Below are positions 1 through 10,212 of a stretch of DNA of 64,000 nt, one piece after another. How positions within the stretch are numbered: the stretch's first letter is position 1; every line of letters begins with the position of its first letter. Source of the stretch: Lathyrus oleraceus (lineage: Eukaryota; Streptophyta; Magnoliopsida; Fabales; Fabaceae). Location of the stretch: contig NC_066584.1 of the NCBI RefSeq assembly GCF_024323335.1, positions 273,025,618 through 273,089,617 of the forward strand, written 5' to 3'. The position numbers were made by a program, and so were the translations under genes. The notes beneath the pieces are model-generated. The model did not search any database and was not told the origin of the DNA. It saw only the letters and a list, made by a program, of their open reading frames with translations.

Positions 1-2
1 AA

Positions 3-335
3 CCTCCCTTGTCAGTTTATTACAAATTATTTGAAGGCAGAGATGTCAATGACATTGTCATGACATTTGCTGTAAAGAAGCCAACCTCTCAATGTGGTCT
101 GATTGCTGAACTGAAAGAGACCTGTAAGGAATTGGAGACTGGGATAAGGGTGGCTAAGGCTAGGAAAGAAGCTTTAGAGGTTCTGATTAATAGCTTGAAG
201 CAAGGTGTAAGAGAAAATGTTGGTCAAGCCAAGGAAACAGAAGCCCACACCTCTAGTGAGAGGTCTGAATCTCAAGATAAATCAAGTGGTAGTCCTGGGT
301 CTGAAGCTGATGAAGATGCTAGCTCCTCTGACTGA
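3..335 (+). CDS. C-terminal part of a copia env-like protein (5' end outside window)
   Basis: The frame is open from the window edge and ends at TGA 333-335, so this is the end of a longer protein. About 110 residues are visible: a short globular part, then a probable coiled coil rich in Lys, Glu and Leu (roughly residues 35-70), then an acidic Ser/Glu/Asp tail ending in SSSD. It lies upstream of a copia-type LTR at 613, the place where SIRE/Maximus elements carry an env-like ORF. The decayed minus-strand gene at 4855-5560 ends in a similar acidic tail. The env-like call rests on position and overall character rather than a diagnostic motif. It could instead be another protein encoded within the element. 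Confidence 0.4.
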   Translation, partial: PPLSVYYKLFEGRDVNDIVMTFAVKKPTSQCGLIAELKETCKELETGIRVAKARKEALEVLINSLKQGVRENVGQAKETEAHTSSERSESQDKSSGSPGSEADEDASSSD

Positions 336-612
336 GTGTTGGTGAAGATTGTTCCCCTGTTATGGTGATGTGCTGTTCTGGATGCCTTGATGTTTGATGT
401 GTTTTTTTGGCAGTCTTATTTTGATGCCTTGATGTAATTTCTTGGGTTCTTTGTGATTTCTTTGGATTCATTTTATCTCAACTTATATAGTTGTGTATAT
501 TTGTGGTTCAGTAACATCTGCCAATATATTTTAACATTCTATGTGTTAATACCTTAGGATTGGCATTAATTTTAGTAAAACAAATAATGTAATCACCTCT
601 GTTGTTTTAATA

Positions 613-2291
613 TGTTGGGTTGAAGAAATTCAACATCTGGACCAACATGTCTTGTACGATGTCACGACATCAGGTCTGTGACATCGCACTTGAGTAAAAA
701 AAACTGAATTAATTAATTCAGTATATATTCTGGGATCAGCAAGGATATCTGGTGAATATCCTAACTCCCATGTGGAGGTCTTGAAGACTCAATCAGAATA
801 TATATAGGCTCTAAATATGGAGATATATATGGAGAGAGTTTAGGAACTTGAAGACCTTGTTTGTAGCAGAATTTTTCTGCTGAAGTTGTAACAGCAAAGA
901 ACAAGTCTGCTGCGACTTCTGAAGGCCCAAATCCAGTTGGGTGATTAGGTTATAAATAGCTGATTGTAATCTAGTCTTTGTAAGCCTCTTAGAATGAAAA
1001 TTTAGGGGTGTGTGTGAGGTAAACCTCCCAGTCTGTGGGAAGGTTACCATGTGTTTCTCAGTGGTAAAAGCTGAGAGTATTTGTAACTCAAAGCCTGTAG
1101 GCAAGAGTGATTTTGTTCTTGAATGAAGCTGTGAAGCAAGTTCAAGGTGTGGTAACATTACATTGTATTTGTAGTGATAGGAATGGAAACTGGAGGTTTC
1201 TATCTAGGAGTTCCTAGGTATAGATTGCATTGGGTAGGGATTAAGTGAAGAGTTGTAAACGGGTGAGTTTAACTCTGAATTAATATTGCTAATAGTGGAT
1301 CTTCTTCCTGGCTTGGTAGCCCCCAGATGTAGGTCATGTTGGAATGAACTGGGTTAACAATTTCCTGTGTTTGTTTTCCTTCTGCATGTGTTTTTGTTAC
1401 TGTCATAACTCAGCTGGTATTCCAGTCAGCTTACCAAGATGATAACAGACCTGGTATATAACCTTCTGTTTGAATGTCAATCAGAATGTTGTAACATTCA
1501 TCAGTGACAGTGTATACTGAACAATAAGCATGTTAGGTTCTGTTCAGTATTTATTTAAGTCTGTTCTCTTCCAGGATAACAGACCTGGCCGAAGGATCAG
1601 TGTGAAACTGTTAAACTAGATGGTTGGACAGTTGATACTGATGGTTGATACTGATTTAGAGACTAGTTGGTCTTTTACAGTACTGCAAACTTAGCACAGC
1701 ATGGTTCCAGGAACATAACAGAATCAACATATGTTCTGACTGTCGAACTGAATGTTGTGACATTCATTCTCAACAGCATGTGCTAAAGTGTAGGATGATT
1801 GGTTTTTCTGTTTAGGTATTTTTCTCAGGCTATTCTTCAGGGATTCAACAACTGAGCTAAAATCCAGGAAACCAACTGCTAACCTACAATTAATAAACCT
1901 AACAAATAACCTAGTTGTTAGCAATCTAATAAGTGGAAATTAGATTAAAGTGTTCAACCATTAATTCAGGAAATACAAGTAAAAGACAAACACACAGGAA
2001 CAATGTAACAGATGATGTCCAAAATCAACAGTATGACATCATGCTGATAACAGTGTAAGAAAACAACTGAAGTGAGTGCTAGGATTGATCTCTGTTGAGT
2101 CCTTCTCCCTGATGCACAGAATCAGGTGTTTATCCATTCTAGGGTGACATAGAATGAGATGTCGTGACATCTGCGAACGTGTGCATATTAGTACAGTGGT
2201 TAATAACTATCTTGCTGTATTAGTTACAATGTTGGATCAGATGTCATGACTTGGAGTAGAACATCTGAATTCTGACTACACCAGAATTTCA
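613..2291 (+). repeat. Copia-type LTR, about 1.68 kb
   Basis: It starts TGTTGGGTTG, ends CCAGAATTTCA, and is followed after two bases by a tRNA-Met-type primer site. TATA-like TATAAATAG occurs near 950. The 3' part contains the block CTTGGTAGCCCCCAGATGTA and then GAACTGGGTTAACAATT, both shared with the LTR at 3804-4700. The upstream side carries an env-like C-terminus, as expected left of a 3' LTR, and the downstream side carries a primer site, as expected right of a 5' LTR. It may therefore be the shared LTR of a recombined tandem. The left boundary is chosen by the TG start only. Confidence 0.6.
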
Positions 2292-2293
2292 AT

Positions 2294-2305
2294 TGGTATC
2301 AGAGC
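2294..2305 (+). other. Primer binding site, initiator tRNA-Met type
   Basis: TGGTATCAGAGC matches the common plant Ty1-copia primer site complementary to the 3' end of initiator tRNA-Met. It sits two bases after the LTR end at 2291, the usual spacing. Confidence 0.85.
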
Positions 2306-3803
2306 AGGCATCCTGTTCTGCTTCTGGATGAGATCCATGGGTGATAATTTCTGGTAGCTTGCAAGAAGTTATGTTGGAACCAGTGGAAGGTTCTGTAATT
2401 TCCCTGAATGGTCCCTTGAAGTAGGTGGATGGACTGTTCATGACAGGAATAATGTGTACCTGTATCTGGAGGTTGGGAATTGGCCTTTGGATGGGACATC
2501 TGTGCCAGTATTGAATCACATTCAAACTTGGTTTGGACTTGGAGGCTGATCTGGTGAAAAGTGTGTTCTTAGGTTGAGTTGTATTATGATTTCCGCTGCA
2601 TAATACCTGGCAAAACTCAAACTCTGATGTAGTTTCCCCTCATGAGGATGAAAGGCTGATTTCATCATAACCTCTGAAGATGTCTAAGCTACTTGAGTCC
2701 CCTCAAGTCCACTCATCATGATGTTCTCACGTCAGGATGGTAAGAATCACCTGATCACTGATTCTTTTACACTCTTGGGTAGTGTATATGAAGACCTTGA
2801 AGTATTTCAAGGAGGGTCTGTTCCAAGGAGGTGGAACCTATGTTCTATGTGATGTTAGAACATGTTGTTCAACAAGTATGCAGCTACTGGTTGAAGAGCA
2901 GATGTTTTTAGGTGTCAAACAAAGGGAGACCGTGTTTGGAACCTACTCCTGACCTGGAAGAGGAGACATCTGTGTGGGCTAAGTTGACAAGGGTAGGGTC
3001 AACTGTGTGTATGCTCAAGAAGGTCACATGTAGAGGTCTGGTCTCTAGAAGTGGAGCTAGGTGAGATGTGATATTGCGCAATTTCCTACTGCTTGTCCTA
3101 CTCCTGTAGATTGATCAGGGCTGGATAACTGTTCTCTGGAGTACTATGCAGTGTTGGAAGACAAGTCCTTTGGATGTTAGAAGTCAACAATGGGGTAACC
3201 TGACTGCTACTTCATTTAAGAGGATTGGGACCATGAATCTTGCTACTCAAGCACCACGATCAGAAGTGGCAGTTCTTTCAAGGAGTGAGAATATGAAGAT
3301 TCATAGGTTGGTTGATGTAGTATGCTCTGGCAATGCATATCTGCTATCGACTGGTGTTCCTCTAGTACTTATGGTCAGCTAAAGTCTGATTGGTGTATGA
3401 GTAGGTATAACTCATAGAGTTAGTTACCACTGGTAGGGATGGAGTATGTCAGATTGAGACATGTCTGTACAATGCATGGATATTGGTGTGAAGTTTCCAT
3501 GATTGTTAATTTGAGGGGGAGTTTTGGTTAACCTCCTCACAGTTGGTCAGCCTAGGGTCTGGTTGGCTATTGACCTGTGTCACATGTATATTACAGGTGT
3601 TGTTGAAGGAGATGTCTGTGTTGAACAGACTGAGGGGGAGAAGAAACACATATATGTGTTTAAAATGTGTGTTTACTAGTTGCTATTATAGCTAGTAAAT
3701 GTGTGGTTTATTACTTCTGCTGCTAAACTGCTGATATGTCTTTTTTACTCTTGTGTTGGCAGCAATTTTGGTAAAACCTAGAGTGTTCACAAGTTGTCAC
3801 AAG
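2306..3803 (+). mobile_element. Short non-coding interior of a copia-type element
   Basis: This is about 1.5 kb between the primer site and the second LTR. I see no gag, protease, integrase or RT motif in any frame. Two purine tracts resemble copia polypurine sites: GAGGGGGAG at 3513-3521 and again at 3632-3640. The stretch TTGGCAGCAATTTTGGTAAAAC near 3757-3778 has a diverged counterpart upstream of the first LTR (near 556-580), which ties both sides to one broad family. It looks like the interior of a non-autonomous or internally deleted element. The longest open frames are short and unrecognised. Confidence 0.45.
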
Positions 3804-4700
3804 TGTTGTCTTGACATAAGATAACTTGTACCTGCAGGATGTTTAAAATGTGAATATGCAGGATTTTTACTGAGATGTCAGACCCGATGTCATGACATTT
3901 GTATACAGAACATTCAGTCTAAATGTTATGTATTGTGTGATTGCATTTTTTATGCTAATCTATGTATGTTTGAAGAGATGATTAAACGCGCATTCAATCA
4001 GTAATTACAACCAAATTGACTTATTTTCCAACGAGATATAATCAGCTGTCATGAGAAGATATAAATGGAAAATAGTTTTAGGGTTTTATGATGTCCAAGC
4101 CCAGCCAAATGCTTCTATATAAAGGACATGGAAAACCTGATTTTATAAACAAGAAATAACGAACGAAATATTGAGAGAGAATAAGGGTTTTAGTCTTGTG
4201 TGGTCGTGTGTATTGTAAGTCATCCATTCATCCATAGATAATTGAATTGGACTGATTTTTGAGTTGTAATTTGTCCACTCTAAGCTTTGAAGCATGCGTG
4301 TGTGCTTACTTGATTGAAGCGTTTAAGCAAGATCAAGTATGTGTCTTTGAAGAGTGTCTTCTTTTCATTGTAATTCTTGTTTTATATCACTGTTGTGATT
4401 GAGGGGGAATGAGTAGGATCTCATATATAAGAGTTCTTAGGTAGAAGTCACACGGGTAGAGATTAGGTGAAAGGACTGTAACTTGAAGTTGTTTACTGAG
4501 AGTCTTTGAACTGATTCTGTTTAGTGGATTTCCTTCCTGGCTTGGTAGCCCCCAGATGTAGGTGAGTTTGCACCGAACTGGGTTAACAATTGCTTGTGTC
4601 TCTTGCATTATTGTTCTTTATCGTTTATCCTGTTTGTATTGTTCAGATATTAGTGTCGTGACATTACCTTCAACATCTCATATCTGATACCAGAATTTCA
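3804..4700 (+). repeat. Second copia-type LTR, about 0.9 kb
   Basis: It starts TGTTGTCTTGAC and ends CCAGAATTTCA, the same terminal sequence as the LTR ending at 2291. It contains the conserved CTTGGTAGCCCCCAGATGTA block and GAACTGGGTTAACAATT. Length and U3 differ strongly from the upstream LTR, so the two are not a simple pair from one insertion. A G-rich tract GAGGGGGAATGAG lies inside near 4400. No primer site follows 4700, so on this side it acts as a 3' end. Confidence 0.55.
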
Positions 4701-4854
4701 GAACCAACCCTACAAAGGGGTAGAAGGAGCCATTATTCCTCTCAAAGGGACATTAAATAGATAATATAATAACCCACACAAGGGCTACAAACACCAGAAT
4801 TATCAGTCATTAAAAAAACAAATAATATCAACTTCAATATTTTGATTCACCAAA

Positions 4855-5560
4855 TGAGACAGATTCATTCTCGTCTTCACTTCCACCAGCTTCAGCTTCA
4901 ACCTCACCATCAACCTTCTCCATATTAATAATGACAACATTCCCTGCATCCTGACTAGAAACATGGAATGTAGACGCTTAAACCAATTTCGGACTCATCA
5001 TTTTGATTAAGTCATCTACCATGTTCTTTCTTACTATGAAGGTAAGAATCGCATCTTGTAGGCTCTTGGAAACCTTCATTAACTTCAGCAAAACATGGAC
5101 TCTACATGCATCATACATGGGATGGACCTCAAGTAGTTTTCCTTATGCACTCAAATCATTAATATAAAAATGTTGAATCTTGAGAAGCTCAATGTCTCGA
5201 ACATGATTTCTAACAAACATATGATAACTAAAGTTCAAGGGACTAGTCTTAACACTGGAAACATCATCACTACTTAAATGTCAAGCTTTTTAGATTATAA
5301 TACCAAAAATAAGGGATGGAAAAGATATGGGTACCTTCAGAGCAAAATACCCAACTTACTTCAAAATTTGTTCAAATACAAACTCACCAAAACTGAAGGC
5401 TAACCTAGTTCCTATCAGATATACTAATCTAGCAAGAGAAAGGGTGATGCTTGAACTATTATTAGTTGAAGCCTAATTGGATACTCCTATTCTATTCAGA
5501 ATTTCTTACTTCACAGTTAAGTTAACATTAGGGAGCAAACATTTTCTTGGTCAGTCTTCA
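4855..5560 (-). pseudogene. Decayed env-like (plant transposon protein domain) gene
   Basis: One minus-strand frame reads through about 230 codons with about seven in-frame stops. Visible blocks include a segment around RLAFSFGEFVFEQILK, then ALKVPISFPSLIFGI, then MVDDLIKMMSPKLV, and a Glu-rich acidic C-terminus. These blocks resemble the env-like putative plant transposon protein of SIRE-type and Athila-type retrotransposons. The stops include TAA and TAG where Gln is plausible. The 5' end is cut near 5560-5608, where a Tat-type LTR start begins on the plus strand. No LTR of its own was found next to it. Family recognition is from memory of the domain's general pattern. Confidence 0.5.
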
Positions 5561-5608
5561 TACACACTTCTAGGAATTTCCTGCACAATAACCCTTAGAG
5601 AAAGAACT

Positions 5609-6690
5609 GTCATACCTAAATTTTATCCATACCTTTTCTCATATTATTTGGATATAAGAACTTAAGTTTTATCTAATGCTAAGATGAGAGGTCTCTATGT
5701 CATGACTTCATTCACCGATTCATTCCTCATAATCATATATCATCCAATCACATATTCATCCAATATGGGTCAAAGTGATTATCAAATGACTAAAAGTCAA
5801 TAATTAATTTTGAAGACCATTTTGCTAATTTTATTTCATTTCATCAATTATCATATCATTCATCATGTTTCTCATTAATAAGAGGTTAATTAAGGTCAAC
5901 ATTAAGCCAAATTATAACTTAACTTTAGTGTCATTAAAAACCCAAAAATAGTCTTTTTATACATTATCATTCATCATACATATGCATTTTTTATCCATTT
6001 CATGTGTATATTGCAAAAGTAAAAAAAGGTCAACATGAAAATGAATAAAACAAAAATACAATTTTCATGTTATCATTTTCATTCATGTAGATGGTTGTTG
6101 TCTATTTTATTATTCCATATATTTTGAATTTGAATTTCACTCATCACCATTCAAAAGAAATAAAGTGGAATTCTATACATGAACCAAAATTACATTGTTC
6201 CATGCATCCATCATCATTTAAAATCTAGCCAACTTTGAATTATATGACGTTCAAATATCATACACATTATTATCATCATCCAAAATTTGAATCAAAAGGA
6301 AAAAACAATTGAAATGTAAAGAGATCAAAACTGAATTAATAGAAGAATTAAGTGGATTTCATTCATTACATCATTCAATCATCATCTACACGGTATCATA
6401 CATTACATACATTAATCACATGAAAAATTGCACACGACCTTACATCTTGGACCACACGGAATTGCAACTCTCTTCCCACAATTCCAGCAACAAACATTCA
6501 CAAATTTCTACTCAAGTTTACAGCTCACTCAACCTCACCAATTCCTTACTATGCTCACACGAGTATATATTAATAAATTGTATGATATAATTAATATTAT
6601 AAAATAAATTATAATTTGTGTATAAAAAGACTATATATTAACTGTTCTTTCTGAAGTGATTTATAATTAATTATAAAGATTATTATTTAA
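5609..6690 (+). repeat. Truncated Tat-type LTR-like sequence
   Basis: TGTCATACCTAAATTTTATCC at 5609 resembles the LTR starts at 37383 and 40044 and, in reverse, those at 26176 and 36799. The following kilobase is AT-rich with many TCATCA and CATTCA runs, as in the U3 of the other copies. No coding potential is recognised; the 93-codon plus-strand open frame at 6309-6590 has no family features. The right end dissolves into microsatellites. Confidence 0.4.
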
Positions 6691-6700
6691 TTATTTAAAT

Positions 6701-7010
<310 letters not shown>

Positions 7011-7013
7011 ATA

Positions 7014-7162
7014 TGCACTGTCAGTGTAAAAAGTTTTACGATATCGCTTCATCACCATCACCCGTTTGCATTACTTTATAGATTTTAAAAATAAAAGTCA
7101 AACTTGTCCCAATATCCAATGGTTATAATTTACTGACTGTGTAAAATTCTTTTACACTGACA

Positions 7163-7165
<3 letters not shown>
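7014..7165. mobile_element. Small MITE between two microsatellites
   Basis: The left end contains CACTGTCAGTGTAAAAAG. The reverse complement of the right end contains CATTGTCAGTGTAAAAGA. These imperfect terminal inverted repeats enclose about 150 bp of AT-rich DNA. Flanking TA-rich sequence would hide a TA target duplication, so superfamily is not resolved. The CTGTCAGTGTAAAA end is a type I associate with common legume MITEs. Confidence 0.65.

Positions 7166-7250
<85 letters not shown>
7165..7250. repeat. (TA)n microsatellite
   Basis: About 85 bases of uninterrupted TA repeats immediately right of the MITE. Confidence 0.95.
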
Positions 7251-7253
<3 letters not shown>

Positions 7254-7287
7254 ATTTCGTTATTGGTTAATAAATTCATTATTATAG

Positions 7288-7295
7288 ACTATCAA
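7288..7295. repeat. Left target site duplication of the MULE (ACTATCAA)
   Basis: Exact match to 12713-12720, directly outside the terminal inverted repeat. Confidence 0.85.
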
Positions 7296-7439
7296 GAATT
7301 TTTTACTCAAATATCTCATATTTAAAAAAATCCCAAAATAACTCAATTTTAAAACAAATTCTCAATCTATCCCAGTTTCAAAAAATAAATCTTAAGGCAT
7401 AGGCACCAGACGAATTGGCTCATACGCTTAATTTTTACG

Positions 7440-7545
7440 AAGGGGCGCCAATTGAATTGGAAACAATACATGGTGCTGCCAATCCAATTGGCGCCCATGT
7501 GTATAAAGTGAGAGGAGACGCCAATTGGTATGGCGCCTCAGTGTA
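7440..7545. repeat. Left subterminal GGCGCCAATTGG motif cluster
   Basis: Several copies of GGCGCCAATTG or its complement occur within about 100 bp: GGGGCGCCAATTGAATTGG, CCAATCCAATTGGCGCCC and GACGCCAATTGG...GGCGCC. They lie just inside the terminal repeat and before the small gene's TATA box. Related copies lie at 9835-10055 and 12487-12622. Confidence 0.8.
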
Positions 7546-7560
7546 ATGTGCAATTTTTTT

Positions 7561-7570
7561 TTATAAATAG
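7561..7570 (+). promoter_or_regulatory. TATA box of the small MULE gene
   Basis: TTATAAATAG lies 51 bases before ATG 7621, directly after the subterminal motif cluster. The same TATA form precedes the PMD gene. Confidence 0.5.
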
Positions 7571-7620
7571 AGGTGTTGTGTGATTCATTTTTCCACATCT
7601 CTTTTCGTCATATTGCAAAC

Positions 7621-7889
7621 ATGTTTGGTGTTCGTCGCCTCTATGGAAAAGTGATTTATTCGAGAGACAAACATCTGATGTTGATGCTTTTCTGGAACAT
7701 CTGTCGTTTCGATCAACTAAAGAGGGAGTTGGTTCGTTGGTTAGATGGAAAAATACCAGAAGAGGAAAAATTAGAAGTATTGAGAGACTCGATAGTATAT
7801 TTGGTTAGGTGCGAGTAAAAACTGATAAAGATGCTATGGAAATGATGTTTGGACCAGATGATATCAGTTTGATTGTTGTAATCAGTTAG
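7621..7889 (+). pseudogene. Small unknown MULE-borne gene, one probable frameshift
   Basis: ATG 7621 opens a 65-codon frame beginning MFGVRRLYGKVIYSRDKH and ending at TAA 7816-7818. Reading shifted at that point continues with VKTDKDAMEMMFGPDD and stops at TAG 7887-7889, so an intact version would have about 90 residues. The chosen start has a TATA box about 50 bases upstream. The product is charged, has no signal peptide or membrane segment, and belongs to no family I recognise. It lies inside the MULE on the opposite strand to MURA, facing into the element. Its function is unknown; an accessory role in transposition is only a guess from position. Confidence 0.5.
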
Positions 7890-8082
7890 AAATGTTGTTT
7901 TTAAATATTGTGGTTAAGTATTTTCATCTGTATTTGATATTTGTTTTTTGTGTTGTTTATTTAGACTTGTTCTGTTTTAAGTTTGTTTATGTTAGAGTGA
8001 TGTTTGTTGTTAACCTTGTTGTAACAAAAAGTTAATGTTATATAAAAATCCAAGGTTACAAAAATTGAAAGGAGGTACTAAA

Positions 8083-9720
8083 TTATGATGCAGAGGTTGC
8101 TCCTAGATTGGGACATTTGTTCTTATTGTGTCTGGGTTGACGACATATACTACATAATCTTATCATTTTATCAGTCGTATACATTTCTGTTCTAATACGT
8201 GTGTTGTTTGGCCTTTTTTTTCTTTCTTCGCATCTCATCGTTGTGCCAAACTATGTCCCCTTCATATGGAGGTCAGTATTCCTCCATTGCTAGCACTGAG
8301 AAGCTTTCTTTATAGACATTCATGACGGTAATGGCCTTGTAAATATAAGATAGATGGTTGTAAGCGTCTTGACGAGTATGTGTGCATGCCGCAATGACAT
8401 GGGAGCAAGGAATACGAAAGACCTGAAACTTTCCACAGTCGCACCAACTTCAGTTTAGTCTGACAGCATAGGATAAATTTGGCTTCCCCTCGTTGTGGTC
8501 CATTGTTTCATGTACACTGGTATTTTGGTTATGACAGTCAAAGATTGTAATTGCGTGTGTGTTAGCTTTAATAGTTTCCTCTTTCATCACTTTCATACAA
8601 CATTCACTGAATAATTTACTTGACATTAACACTGCACTCCATCATTCACCTCTGGTTGCGAAGGTAGATGTCAACCTAAAATAGGTTGTTCTGACCAATG
8701 CGGTTATTGGTAGATTTCTAATGCCTTTGAATACGCCGTTCATGCATTCCACAAGGTTTGTTGTCATGTGGCCCCATCGACAGCCTCTATCAAATGCCCT
8801 TGTCCACTACTCTAATGGCATGTTATCAACCCACCTTCCTGCATCTGCATTAGACAATCTAATTTCGTCAAGGTAATGTTGAAATGACGGTTGACTTAAA
8901 TCATACCCTGCATTCACCACTTTTTTGTGAAGGTTCTTGTCTTTGATTGCACGCATGAAGTTTTGTGCGATATGTCTAATGCAATAGACATGTGTAGAAG
9001 GAGGATCATGCCATCTGTTATCATGGTTATTATAAGCACTCTTAATGGCAGTATGTCTATCTGATCTCCCACTTTTAACTCACCCTCTGATCGTGGATAC
9101 AGGTTATAGAAAACACTGTTGGATGTTTCATCATCATGCAGATCCATGTTTGTCATATGTTGAGGCGGGTTATATACATGACTTGGAGGTAATGGCACCG
9201 GATGATCATCATCATATTCAATGTTGTTGTTCAACATATGATTGACTTATGTCTCAGTTTCTTCTTCTTCATCATCAACGATGTTGACTTCTACTTCTGC
9301 TTCTAGGTCAGCTTCATCTGAGTTTTCTGAATCAAATTCATTAGATTCAACTTGATTAGTTATCTGAGATTGCTGAGATGGTATACTGTGTTGAAGAGTA
9401 ATATATAACTCAATAGAGTTGCAACCAGAATGTTCGTGACTAACAAACATATATTCAACATCTTCATCATCCCGTACCTTTAGCGGGTAAAGTTTACATT
9501 GACTGTTCTCAAAATAAATTGGATTTTGATATTTGATTTGTGACACAAGACCAGATCCTATGCATGATTCTATTCGTTTTTTCAAATGCAAGAAATTTGA
9601 ATTTCTCTTGATCGTAAGTTGGATAGTATTGGTGTTTCAAAAACAAAACCCGTATACATCACACTCATATGTCTCACCATTGCAGTGAGCATTGATAATA
9701 TATTTGGGTGCAGATGACAT
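8083..9720 (-). pseudogene. MuDR-family (MURA) transposase, internally deleted
   Basis: Minus-strand reading from ATG 9720 gives an N-terminal MURA-like domain, then a long Glu/Asp-rich acidic linker (near 9255-9330), and a stop TAA at 9247-9249. The frame resumes through YPRSEGELKVGDQ. It then jumps at about 9060 to the late part of the transposase around HDNRWHDPPSTHVYCIRHIA. A SWIM zinc finger, SWCDCGKFQVFRIPCSHV, and a C-terminal CCHC knuckle, CSICRQPRHNKNKC, follow, ending at TAA 8083-8085. The WRKY/GCM1-like DNA-binding part and most of the DDE catalytic core are missing. There are additional in-frame stops, and a frameshift in a purine run near 8215. Intact MURA is the transposase of Mutator-like elements. 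Confidence 0.85.
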
Positions 9721-10212
9721 TATAATATTTGGGTGCAGATGAATAGTAAAATTTTGGTGCAAATGAATTTGTGTTGGTTTTAGGATGACATAGGAAAACA
9801 CTTAAATATCCAGGTGACATCGCATGCATGTAATACCTAGCGCCATTACATTTGGCGCATGCATGCATTATTTGTACATGGGCGCTAGTCCATATGACAC
9901 CTTGCAGACCTCAAGATTTTGCATTGCATGCAAATAGCCATGCAGTCTATGTCAAGACCATGAATGCAAGCTGCCACGACCTAGGAGGCGACAATCCATA
10001 TGGCGCTAGCATTGAAAGTTTGCATGTGCACGCCAAACCAATTGGCGCTAGCTTGCAAGCCCATTTCTCCATGCATGCAAACTTTTGCATGTCTTTCATT
10101 ATAAATAGCTGTGCAATAATCACTTCTTCATCACCAACAATCACCTTTACATCTGCAAGAACCACTCTTCCATCTGCAACAACCATTGTTTCATCTGCAA
10201 CACTATGACAAG
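9721..10212. promoter_or_regulatory. Divergent intergenic region between MURA and PMD genes
   Basis: About 490 bp separates the MURA start (9720, minus) from the PMD start (10213, plus). It holds a TATA box TTATAAATAG at 10099-10108 for the PMD gene. It also has four GCGC-centred motifs related to the end clusters: AGCGCCATTACATTTGGCGC near 9838, GGGCGCTAGTCC near 9880, CCATATGGCGCTAGC near 9997 and CCAATTGGCGCTAGC near 10037. The inner copies share the core GGCGCTAGC. GCATGCA-type words are also frequent. The layout suggests shared control of both genes, which is inference. Confidence 0.6.
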
